Origin: Serripes groenlandicus
Lineage: Eukaryota > Mollusca > Bivalvia > Cardiida > Cardiidae
Length of the DNA: 64,000 nucleotides
Assembly: GCA_031761405.1 (NCBI GenBank)
Contig: JASEVX010000117.1
Span: 496,001 to 560,000 of the forward strand
Direction: 5' to 3'
The notes below the pieces were generated by a model, which worked only from the letters and a program-made list of their open reading frames with translations, was not told the DNA's origin and did not search any database. This document shows, in pieces, positions 13,501 through 25,500 of this stretch. Within the stretch, counting starts at the first letter, position 1, and each line of letters starts with the position of its first letter. The position numbers and the translations under genes are program-made.

Positions 13501-16500
13501 ACGACAGGAACTGTTTCTGTCTGAATCTGCGAGGTTTTACGCAGTTGCTACACAAATTGAAAACTACCTAGGAATGATCAAACTTAAATATTGTTAAACG
13601 TGGAGAAACAAAATACCATTCAAACAAACAAACCAACGAACAAAGCGAACAAGAATTATATATAAACAAGATGGCCAAGATGGCCCTAAATCGATCACAT
13701 TATTGATAGTATAGTAGACAATATTTAACTGCAAATATCTATTTCCCCCCTTTTCTGATGCCACCTTGCAGCCCTGTTTTTCAATCAAGAATTTTCGTCT
13801 AGTGGCCATGTTTTTCGACCAATCAATATGGCTTGAGCAGTTATTGTAGAGGGTCACTCAAGGAACTCAATGTGTGATGCTGCAGTAACCAAAGTTCTAC
13901 ACATAATGTATGTCTGTGAACACTTTTGAAAGAGAACCAACAAAGTAACATTCCTGTAAAATTTATTTGAAATTGGTCCAATGGAATTGTGGGGTTTGTT
14001 ATTTGAAACTAAAAGTTAATTTTACCCCTTTTGTGATAACTCCTGGTTTCTATGAGTTTATATACCCAATCAATATGGCTTGAACAAATTAGAGCAGAAG
14101 GATCAATGCAGTAAGATTTCTATGCAATTATTTTAAAGGAATTGTTAAATTTTGTCAGTTTGCCCCTTTTCTGATGCAGCCTGGCTGCCATGTTTTTCAA
14201 CCAATCAATATGGCTTGAATTTTGTAGAGGGTCACCCAAAGATAATTTCTAGCAAATTATATTCGAATCTGACAATCAGATTTAGAGAAGAAGAATTTTA
14301 AAGTTTGGACATTTTGCCCCCTTTCTGAATCCGCAGTAGCCAAAGTTCTCCATAGAATTTAAACCTTTGAACAATTTTGAAAGGGGACCATCAAAAGAAC
14401 ATTCCTGTGAAGTATGGTTAAACTTGGTTCAGTAGTTTAGGAGGAGATTGTGTTTAAAGCGAAAAGTTAACGACAGACACAGAGTGATCAGAATAGATCA
14501 CATTGAGCTTTCGGCTCAGGTGATCTAAAAAATAATTGGGTAACTAGAACTTTGATAAAAACAACAACACTTTTTGTATTCATGTATTGCCATGAAGTTA
14601 GATTGTGTTGTGACGTTCATGTATTGCCATAAAGTTAGATATTGTTGTGACGTCCATGTATTGCCATGAAGTTAGATTGTGTTGTGACGTTCATGTATTG
14701 CCATAGTGTTATATATTGTTGTGACGTTCATGTATTGCCATAAAGTTAGATATTGTTGTGTGTTAACGTATTGCCATGAAGTTAGATAGTGTTGTGACGT
14801 TCATGTATTGCCATGAAGTTAGATAGTTTTGTGACGTTCATGTATTGCCATAGTGTTAGATTTTGTTGTGACGTTCATGTATTGCCGTGGTTTTAGATAT
14901 TGTTGTGACGTTCATGTATTGCCATAGTGTTAGATAGTGTTGTGACGTTCATGTATTGACATGTAGTTAGATAGTGTTGTCACGTCCATGTATTGTCATA
15001 GTGTTAGATAGTGTTGTGACGTTCATGTATTGCCATAAAGTTAGATAGTGTTGTTACGTTCATGTATTGCCATAAAGTTAGATAGTGCTGTGACGTACAT
15101 GTATTGCCATAGTGTTAGATAGTGTTGTGACGTACAAAACCAGGCGGGATTAGATGGATGAGTCACCCGTAAGATGTTTAACAAAATAAGTATATAAATA
15201 ATATGAGCCGCGTATATATTTTATGAGCCTTGTTGCATCTGCAAATATTGTAGACTCGAGTGAGTCCGTGCATCCACACAGTCTCATTAGAGCCTACACT
15301 GCCCACCTGTATGCTATATAAACCTAACTGTGTCTTCTGACGATAATCCTGACCTTTCCCTCATACGACAATTCTGCAGCAGACGACTTTGAACGTATTT
15401 TGTCAAAACATAGAAAATCTCCATAATTGAATGGATAACCTATGACAAAAAGTGGAAAACATTGTGGCAAAAGGAGAAATTGCACGTTTTGTGCACGTTT
15501 TGTGCAATTTCTTCTTTTGTCACTATGTTTTCAAAAAGCCGTCTGCTGCAGAGGCGTCAGAAAGCGTCTATGTGAGGGAAAGGGTAAGTCCCACTAGTTT
15601 TACGTCAGTATAGCATTACACGATGTCAAACGGGAGTCTCAATAACACCCCCACATTCTATGACGCAGCTCATATGGATCTATGAAAAAGGTCAGTATCA
15701 GGTCAAATTCGTCGAGTTATACCTGATTTGACGATGTAATCGATAGGTAGCTGAAGTTCATTGGCTATATATCCTAGAATGGTGAACACAACCAACCCGC
15801 TGAATACACTCGTGCCTTCACTCGCAAACGATATGATCAGTGAATCCCTGGAAATGTAAAAAGGAAAAAGGGCGTTTCCGATATTTTGTTAATAACCCCT
15901 TCCCGAAACAAACGATGTTTGCCACACTTTAACAGACTATAATTGTAGCATTGTAGGGAAAATTAAGAATGTTCTAGTTTTCCCAAAATAATTTATATTT
16001 TGTATCAGATATACAATTTTCGAGTCACCTCTCAGATGGGTTTATCAGCAGACCTCTCTTAAAATATCAATTAGATTAACGACTAATTAACACTTTTCGA
16101 CCTGCCAGACGCAACTTTGCGCATTTGCAGCTTAAGATATTTTAAAACATTGTTTGCAAAAGGAGAAATCGCTCAAAGTCGTCTGCAAAGATTTGTTGAA
16201 TGTGGAGAAAATTAAAAATTTCGCACAAGTGCGTTGCATATAAAGATTGGCATACGAAAATCATAAAAAACGTTCAATTAAGAAACTGATGGTAGACCGT
16301 TTAACTTAACATACTGGAGGGTTATTGTTTGATAAGAGGATTTGCAGGTTCAGTAGGCCATACTTGTACAGATTGAGCCAGAACATGACTGGCTAATATT
16401 ATGTATTAGAGGATACATCAAATTAGCCTGTCTATGGGAATAGATACAAATTGGTTTGTGTACACAGTCCAGAACCACATCAGCATGTGCATCCATTCTC

Positions 16501-19500
16501 CTCTGTTTTCAATAATTAAACTTTCAGTTCAGAAATTTCCCATATTCTTCACTTCTATATTAAAAAGTCGTCTGATTCATACGTATTGTATCAGGGAAAG
16601 GGTTAAGAAACATAAAACACATTGTGAATACAAAATACAAATGAACGTACCTGAGACAGTTAGCATTAAACTTGTTATAGCTTGCCATTGTTATCAAAGG
16701 GCCCCATCCTGGCCCCAACGAGTAAAACACCTGTAAGAGGGCCTCTAACCATACCTGTATTTAATGGGTGAAAATATTTATGTAATCTAAAGCTTTGTTT
16801 TGATTTGTTTAAAAGAACACATAATTTCACAACAAAACAATGATAAATCCGTCTGAATATTTCTGTTATACCTCGAATTGTAAGTAAAAATTAAATAGAA
16901 ACCTGTTACAGAATTAGAGTAAGGACTTAACGCGAAATCTGTTACGAAACTGAAAGAAAAGATTGACTGCACAATCTGTTACATAATTTGAAGTTTGATT
17001 AAACAAGGTATCTGTTACTGAATTGGAAATGTTAAAATCGAAGCCTGGTACAAGAATGGAAGCAATTAATTTAAACGCAGTATGTTACGGAATTGAAAGT
17101 GAATATTAAACACTAAACCAAAACTATAAAAGTTAAATCCGTGCTCAGAATTTGTGCTCAAGTATCTGATTGGTCAGAAGAAAATTCGTTCTCTAAATTG
17201 ATCAATCAGAATCCTTATTTGGAGCATGGAGTTGATTTCTGAGCATTGAGAACGTTTTCAGACTTTTATAGTTGTGAATCCTATACCGGAATTATAAGTA
17301 AACATTACATTGCCAATCTGTTACATAATTAGAAGTAAATATCAAACGCGTAATCTTTTACGAAAACGTAGTAAAGATTAAAGCACAATCTGTTACAGAA
17401 TTGGATATAAAGATTTTACGCGCAACCTGTTACAGAATTGGAAGTAACTATTAACCGCATATTTTTTACAGAATTGGAAGTAAAGATTAGACGCGAAACC
17501 TGTCACAAACTTGGGAGAAAAGATTAAACGCGAAGATTAAACGCGAAACCTGTTGCGACCTCATTGACATTAATGGTTTAGCTTATATCTATTGCAAAAC
17601 CTGCAATTTAATACAGAAGTGAAAGTCAAGAACCAATACACACTGAACAAAAATGATTCTGTTATTTATTAGTTTGGATAAAAAAAAAAGTGTTTTTATT
17701 ATTAATGATTACTCAATCAAGCGAAAAGCAACATTCGATTCCATAGACTATGTCTCTTTATTTTTGTATTCAGATAATCTTGCAAATATACAAAGGCAGC
17801 ATATATACCAGCAGTTAGTCAAGGAAACTAGCTTAGATAATATAACAGGTATAACAGTTAGGACAACTATGAGACCATACTTTTGAGTACCCACGGCATA
17901 CGGTTTAAAGGACAACTACATATGTAATAACACGAGAAGCGCCTCTTACTTAGATCCTAAGGTAGGATCTCCTCAATCACGGCTCATACTGAAATACATA
18001 TGTGTTCAGGAATCGGCATTGGTTGAGTGGTTAGCGTCGGGAACAGGGGCGTTCCGTCTTCAATCCACGCTCGCTTGGTAGTGTGCATAATGTCAATTCA
18101 AATTGCCAAGCATAGTTCTGGTTTGCCACTTATGGGTCATGACAATATGTTAAGTCGTTGTGTTATAATTGTTATACTGTTAACCCTTTCCCTCATATAG
18201 ACGCTTTCTGACGCATCTGCAGCAGACGGCTTTTGAAAACATAGTGACAAAAGAAGAAATTGCTCAAAACGAGCAATTTCTCCTTTTGACACAATGTTTA
18301 CCACTTTTAGTCATAGGTTATCCATTCAATTATAGAGATTTTCTATGTTTTTTGACAAAATATGTTCAAAGTCGTCTGCCGCAGAACTTGTCGTATAAGG
18401 GAAAGGGTTAAAGTGGCATGAAACCCCACTAAATGTAATGACATACCCGTATATTCATCATCTTCTGGATGTCAGGTTTTAGATAATAAACAATACCATC
18501 CATCGATCCCTCGAGCGTCAGACCTTTTATAAGGAAGATCGTCAACAACACATACGGTAGCGTCGCCGTAACATACACAACCTGAAATACACACAACTGA
18601 TCTGAGCCACGTCTGGTCTTTCGTAGTATTATTGCATGCGATAACCAACAGTTCTAGGCATTTGAGAACAGTGTAGATCCAGAACAGCCAGCGCATCCAT
18701 GTACAGTCTGGTCTGGCTCTACACCTTTTGGCAATGAGTCATTAATCCTTTCCCTCATAGGACAAATATGCAGAGATGACTTTGAACATATTTTGTCAAA
18801 AAAATAGAAAATCTCTATATTGAACGGATAACCTATGACTAAAAGTGGAAAACATTGTGGCAAAAGGAGAAATTGCTCGTTTTGAGCAATTTCTTCTTTT
18901 GTCACTATGATTTCAAAAAGCCGTCTGCTGCAGATGGCGTCAGAAAGCGTCTATATGAGGTAGAGAGTTAATTAAAGGGTTCAATATTTGTTGGTAAAAC
19001 GGTATCCATTCCGATCCTTAGCATGGCTGCGCAGGTATATGTTTTTCCTCACACGTAATAATTACACTAAGGTTGGTTTTCCTAGAGCATCGCTTATTTA
19101 TCCTTTGTATATCTTGTTTAGTAATTTTCATTTTTTGGTAGTTTTCTTATTTTTTCCGAGCTTCTTACTTAGATCCAATCTGACTAAAACCAGACATAAA
19201 CGTCGCTGCATACGTAAACGGTCCTATACATCTGATGCCTGACTATAACATGTCGGTTAGATTGACCTTTGCGTCAACCAATCAAACTGTCGCCTACAAA
19301 ATGGTTAGGTATCAACAAGGGAGTTAACTCATATCGATAAACGAAATAAAAAAGCGCCGATGGCCTAATGTTAAGAAGGTATTTAACAATTTTGATAGCA
19401 GAACCGACCGCTGTTTAATGTTTCGTGCGATTTCATTAGACAGAAAAACGAGAACCTGCTCATGATTATTTAAATATTTATGTTCACTTCGAGACGACCT

Positions 19501-22500
19501 TTTATGTGGTGTCGTCAGATTGAATATACGTACATCGCAGTATTTCGGTTTGATTTTACAAGATTGACTCAGAGCTGTTTCCTTATGTTGCTGCATCAAT
19601 GGTTATGAAATATCATTCGAAGCTGTATTTCGAGGGCTTGGCGTGAAACGGTTGTAACTAAAATTGGTAAGTTTTTACCAAGGTTAATCACCTCGCCATA
19701 ACGTCTTTATAAGCGTTAAATCATTTTTCTTGGTAAACAGTGGAAATTTAGGTGCCATTGCTCAGAACGAGCAATGGCACCTAAATTTCCATTGTTTACA
19801 AAAGGGTCAAAATTGCCCCTAAACCAGGGTTTTCAAAATAGGTTTTAAGTTACAACTGTTTCACGCCATTAAGTTACAACTGTTTCACGCCAAGCCCTCG
19901 AAGAGGCATGCCCTTCATTCACGCTAGTAGTAGTAAATGAGTGGCGAACACTATTGACCAAGATAAGATTGCACAAAAGTACCGGCTGACCTGTGAATGC
20001 AATGTTTTGTAGTGGTGTTTAAGGTAATGCATTGCAGGATAAATAAATGCTGTTTCAAGTCGCATATATCAGAATGTCCTTCGATATCCACATGCACATG
20101 TATAGTGGCAGCAATTATTTGGACATTTGTCCTAATTTTAGAGTAATATATGGTCAATATACATGTATGTGTTAATATCTGTATAAGCAGGCATTACTTG
20201 TCAATACTTTTTTAGGTCAATATATGTTTGTTGATATCTGTAGTAGGGGCGTAGCTTGGCAATAATCAATGTGTAGGCCGTCTCGTGAGAAAATCAACAT
20301 TGTGGACTCTGCGTAAAGTATCGATCCGGATCAGCCTAAGCATGCCACACAGGCGTACCCGGATATACACTTTTCGCCTCCTGTGGACTTTCTGTTTCAG
20401 GAATCACTACTCTATCTATCCCCCCTTAGCCGGAATGTGTCGGCCGGATCAGTCTGCGCGGACAGCGCAGGCTGATCTGGTCGATACATTACGCAGATGT
20501 GTATCGCCGCAGCTGCATTTTGGGGCATTTTTAGAAAAAAATGTGTAGGCACATGCCTACAGTGCCTTAAGGGAGCTACGCCCCTGTGTATAAGCAGGAT
20601 TGACTTTGATACTTTCTCTACTTGTTTAGAGTAATATGTGGTAGACACATTAGTCTGATCTTTATTTCAATATAGACGAAGATCAACCTGTACGGTCCAG
20701 TTTAATTTGAATATGGAAATTTGATTCATGTTTTGCTGTTGATTATTCGCAGTGAATGTTACCTTGCCGATTGACCGGACGCCTTTTATAATACAAAGAT
20801 AAACCACGGTCCAGGCCAAAAATAAACACAGAGGTAGGTGCCATGGCATCGAACCCGCGACCTCGAGACCGGAGGACATCTGTAACACATTGTGTCTGAA
20901 ATAAGAAATGATAATATGTGCATGAGTACATTTCAAATAAAGGCCACCATTTGTTTCAAGTCACATTTACTCAATTACACAGAAGACAGAATACAAATGA
21001 ATATTAATTTTAAGAACGTCCCTAATGGGGTCAGCGATTTCCGTGTTTAGAGATCGGTTTGTTCTTTGGGTTACCCGGTCATTTCTATCGGAAGGCGGAG
21101 GGACAGAATAAAGGATATCAGAAGGAGTATAGTGGTCCCTACATGTTGACACGATAGAACGCAACGGTTGTGTGTAGTGGGTTAAAGCATCTGCTTCGGA
21201 ACGGGAGATCAATGTTCGATCCCCTGTCGGGTCATACCAAATACTTTAGAAGCGGTAGTAGTGTCTTCCATCCGTTGCGTGTAGGGTAGTGGAGCATTAT
21301 TGACTGATGCGCTTGTGTCAGGATATGCTTGCCAGCAGTACTGGGAATTGACCCAGGAAACACCATAGTGTGACTAAAATACCGTGGAAAGCGATGTCAA
21401 ACACCAAACAGGAATCTACCGTGGTCGAGTAGTTAGCGTCGGGGATTTGAAACCAGGGGTCTCGGGTTCGATCCCAAGTCGCGGCACTACGGTCATGGTG
21501 GAGTGCCCTTGGATCAAGGCACATTTTCTAGCCTAGTACAGGTTTGTTTAGCCAGGGATCATGACTTAGTGAACTGTCGCCGTGATATTACTGAAATAAT
21601 ATTGAAAGCGGCGTAAAACCCCCATAAAACAAAACAAACACCAACACAAAATTGAAAACAAACAAACAGACTACAATGAAATAAAAGGAATCATCGTTCC
21701 ATGTTTTTCTGATAATAACATGTATGATTGTAATGTCTATTTTAGCCACCTAAACTGTACAGTGCGCGAACAGGCCGCACACACGGCTTCACGCTCCGCT
21801 GCGTAGCACCGAAATGACACGCTTTTCCACGACGCATAGCGTGACATTGCGGGGACAAAATTCGTGCCAGTGTCAGGGTGGCTTAACAAGCAAATAAAGT
21901 ATTTTCTATTTTGGTTTTCTTATTCAATATAAACTTGAACTTTATTTCGCCCAATTGTCCACGTAATGTCGGTAAACCTATATTCACTGTACGATGAATT
22001 GACTCTTTCCCTCATGCAGACGCTTTCTGACGCCTCTGCAGCAGACGTTTTTTTGAAAACATAGTGACAAAAGAAGAAATTACTCAAAACGAGTAATTTC
22101 TCATTTTGCCACAATGTTTTCCACTGTTTGTCATAGGTTATCCATTCAATTATAGAGATTTTCTATTTTTTGACAACATATGTTCAAAGTCGTCTGCTGA
22201 AGAATTGTCGTATGAGGGAAAGGATTAAGTGTTTCCCTAACTAAGTCGGTCAAGTTCTTGGACCACACCCGTGAATTAATGTACAAGCTTAGTCCGAAAA
22301 ACACTTTTCGTGTTACAGAGTTGTGACTAAAGCAAACTGTACCAAATGTACAAAACAAGAACGCAGTTATTTGCCGTTACATTTTATTTTCAAATGGCAT
22401 GAATTTGGCATTCATTTATCGTGGGAAAAAATGAATGTTGCGCTGACAAGGTCTAACTTTGAAACAAACACTTGTCGAATGTAACTTGAATGTTTAACCC

Positions 22501-25500
22501 TTTTCCATAAGTATGCAGACGTACATGAATATTGTTGAGATTGACCTTGAACAAACGCTTGTCGACTGTAACTTGAATGTTTAACCCTTTCCCATAATTA
22601 TGACTAAAAGTGGAAAACATTGTGGCAAAAGGAGAAATTGCTCGTTTTGAGCAATTTCTCCTTTTGTCACCATGTTTTCAAAAAGCCGTCTGCTGCATAG
22701 GCGTAAGATCGCGTCTATATGAGGGAAAGGGTTAACGCTTACCCTGAAACTTCCGATAGTTGAAGCTTCTACACCAGAAGACTTAAGTACAAAACATTGT
22801 GAAAAGACGTACACCTTTCTCCTTTTACCGCAAAGCTTCCAACCCCATAGCTAAAGAAGTTATTTTCTATTGTTACAGTTGTTACTAATTTTCATCCGGA
22901 AATTTCATAGTAGACGACTCTTAACCAATTTCCAATATGTAGACGCATGTTGATCCGGCGACAGCAGACGATTTGGGGTAAACATTGAGGCAATATGAGA
23001 ACTTGCTCATGATGAGCAATTTCAACTTTTGTCATAATGGCTTCAACCCTATTCAATAATATAGTTTTTTTTGCCTAGATGTAAAGCTCTAGATAAGAAA
23101 GTATTTCACATACCTAAAACCTTATATGACCCTAAAACCCTATGATGTGGGTACTCAAAAGAATCGTATCACTGAGACGGTTATTTTGAGTACCCACAAC
23201 ATAGGGTTTAGTTTAGTCCTAACAGAGATATTGTTTGGAAAATATATGTTTACTCCCCCTTTATCTAGTCGTCTGCTAGCTGTATTCATAGTCGTCTGTT
23301 ACAGATAGTGTGTTTTTATGCGGGAAAGGGTTAAGAAAGAACTGAAAGATGATCAACACTTACTGCCAGAATTCCTCCTCCGATGAAAAGGTATACCTGA
23401 TATCAAAACCTGTATCATTCTGTACCGTTACGTTATTTTCTACTCCGGTAAAGTTTATAGGTTGGCCCTGCAAATAATTTTAAAAAAAAGATCAAGAGAA
23501 GAAAAAGCGCAATAAAATAATAATAATTATAGTATTAATAATAATAACAAGAGAAAGTTGATGCAAGGCATCAGTGTCGCCGGAAAAGACTGCATTGATT
23601 TATTTATGTATTCTTGACTTTCCTTAGTCAATTCAATCATTAGGAACGCAGTAATGAAAACATTTGCTTATAAATTTTATATACATACCTATACATTAGG
23701 GTATCTATAAAAAATTAACGAAATGTGTACACATTTATCTGGCTTAAATTTAATTTTGCTGTTGTTACTTATTTAAATAATAGTATTCATTCATATAATT
23801 TCAATGTTTGTCAATCTTATTCGAATCACAAGGTAAATATCCTGGTATTGCTTTAAAGGGAGGTAATTTGAAGAAAACAAAAGTCTTCAAAAGGAGAAAT
23901 ATATCAGCATTACCGTCTACAGTTTAAATTGTTCTATTGTTTGTGGATTTAAAAATGTTCTTTTTTTCTTATTTCTACATGTACAACGAAATATTGCGGC
24001 TTCTCTTTGACGCTTTGCGTCAAACATTCGTCTTGTACTTGTCTAAAATAAAATAATATCACTCGCTTTTTCATATCGAAATGCGCATGCGCGAAAATCG
24101 ATGTTAAAGGTCACGAAACTACACAACAGAATAGGGTCTATATTTAGCTTAGAAACAGTTCCTACTTTAGATATTCATGGATTAACATTATTAAATGAAT
24201 TCTACACAAATCAAGACATCTCTTTGAACATGAAAACAACATTTAGTAAGTTAAAATTGCTATTAAAAGGAGAATCCGAAATTGACCTCAATGATGACAC
24301 ATAAGAGTCTGCATTAGGGGGTGTTGGTTCACGTCTTGAAGGGACCACTTTTGTCTTCGTAAATAAGACAAAAAACTTAAATGCGAGTGAAATAAAAAAA
24401 ACTGCAAACATTAAAAAATCGGAATATTTATTTCATTTTAGATGTGTCATTTATTAGTGTTCGTAAACAACCACAATTGTAATATGTTCAAATCATCTAG
24501 ATTTGTTTCTTTCTAATAATAAGCCGCCCTCCCATGTGATTTCCGAAAAGCTATTAAAAATAGAAGTCGCGGGCTTCTGCCCGGCGACTAATAATAATGA
24601 TAATAATAAAAATAATAGTAAAAATTGATTTATGACGATACTACTACTAAAACAGTTACTATTAAATATATAATGATATTAATAATGATTACAAGAGAAA
24701 GTTGATGCAAGGCATCAATGTCGCCGGAAAAGTCTGCACCAATCCGTTCCCATATACAGCAAATATGCTGACTGCAACTTACAAACATCCAAGCAACAAA
24801 AGTAGAAACGTTTACAAATGAAAATATTATTATTGAATACAGTTGAAAACATTGATGCAAAAAGAGAAGTAGCTCATTATGACCAATTTCCCCGATTGTC
24901 ACAATGCTTTCAAACGTCGTACGTTGCAAAGGCGTCAAAATATGTCTACATGTAGGACAGGGGTTAATTTATACAATGTATCTGGATTATTAAATTTAAT
25001 GAAACTCTTAAGTTTGCTCTGTAATTTGTTTTCTGCATAATCTACATTTGATTCCATGCTAATTTAAGAGCAATCTGCGTATAAAAGTTGAACCATTTGT
25101 CGGGCAACTTGATTGTTCGGATATTGCTAGGGTCAGTCCTTGTTTAACACTTCCGCTTCTCCACCTACAGACACGTGTGTACACATATCGTAGTATACGC
25201 ATTTTGTAAACATTGTGGCAAAAGAAGAAATTGATCTATTAATCAACTTGTTTTCCAAAAAGAATAATTTCATTTAAGGACATTTTCCTTATTTTAGCAT
25301 AGATGTTTTCAAATTCATCTGCTGCAGATGTGTGTTATTCAGGAAAAGGTTAACCCTTTCCCTCATATAGACGCTTTATGACGCCTCTGCAGCAGACGGC
25401 TGTTTGAAAACATAGTTACAAAAGAAGAAATTGCACAGAACGTGCAATTTCTCCTTTTGCCACAATGTTTTCCACTTTTAGTCATAGGTTATCCATTCAC

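Noticed and set aside
18654..18905. Recurrent open frames beginning MTKEEIAQ or MWQKEKLL (also near 3755, 21920, 44344, 54179, 54822)
   Set aside because: They are translations of the TTAA MITE's central hairpin in several copies, with no conservation beyond the DNA repeat.
19324..19599. 91-codon minus-strand open frame
   Set aside because: No recognised family and no splice or neighbour support; it lies in an SLC6 intron and may be a chance frame.
24101..24304. 67-codon frame [12 protein letters not shown]
   Set aside because: The same DNA recurs in a diverged, broken form at about 25645, so it belongs to a dispersed repeat.
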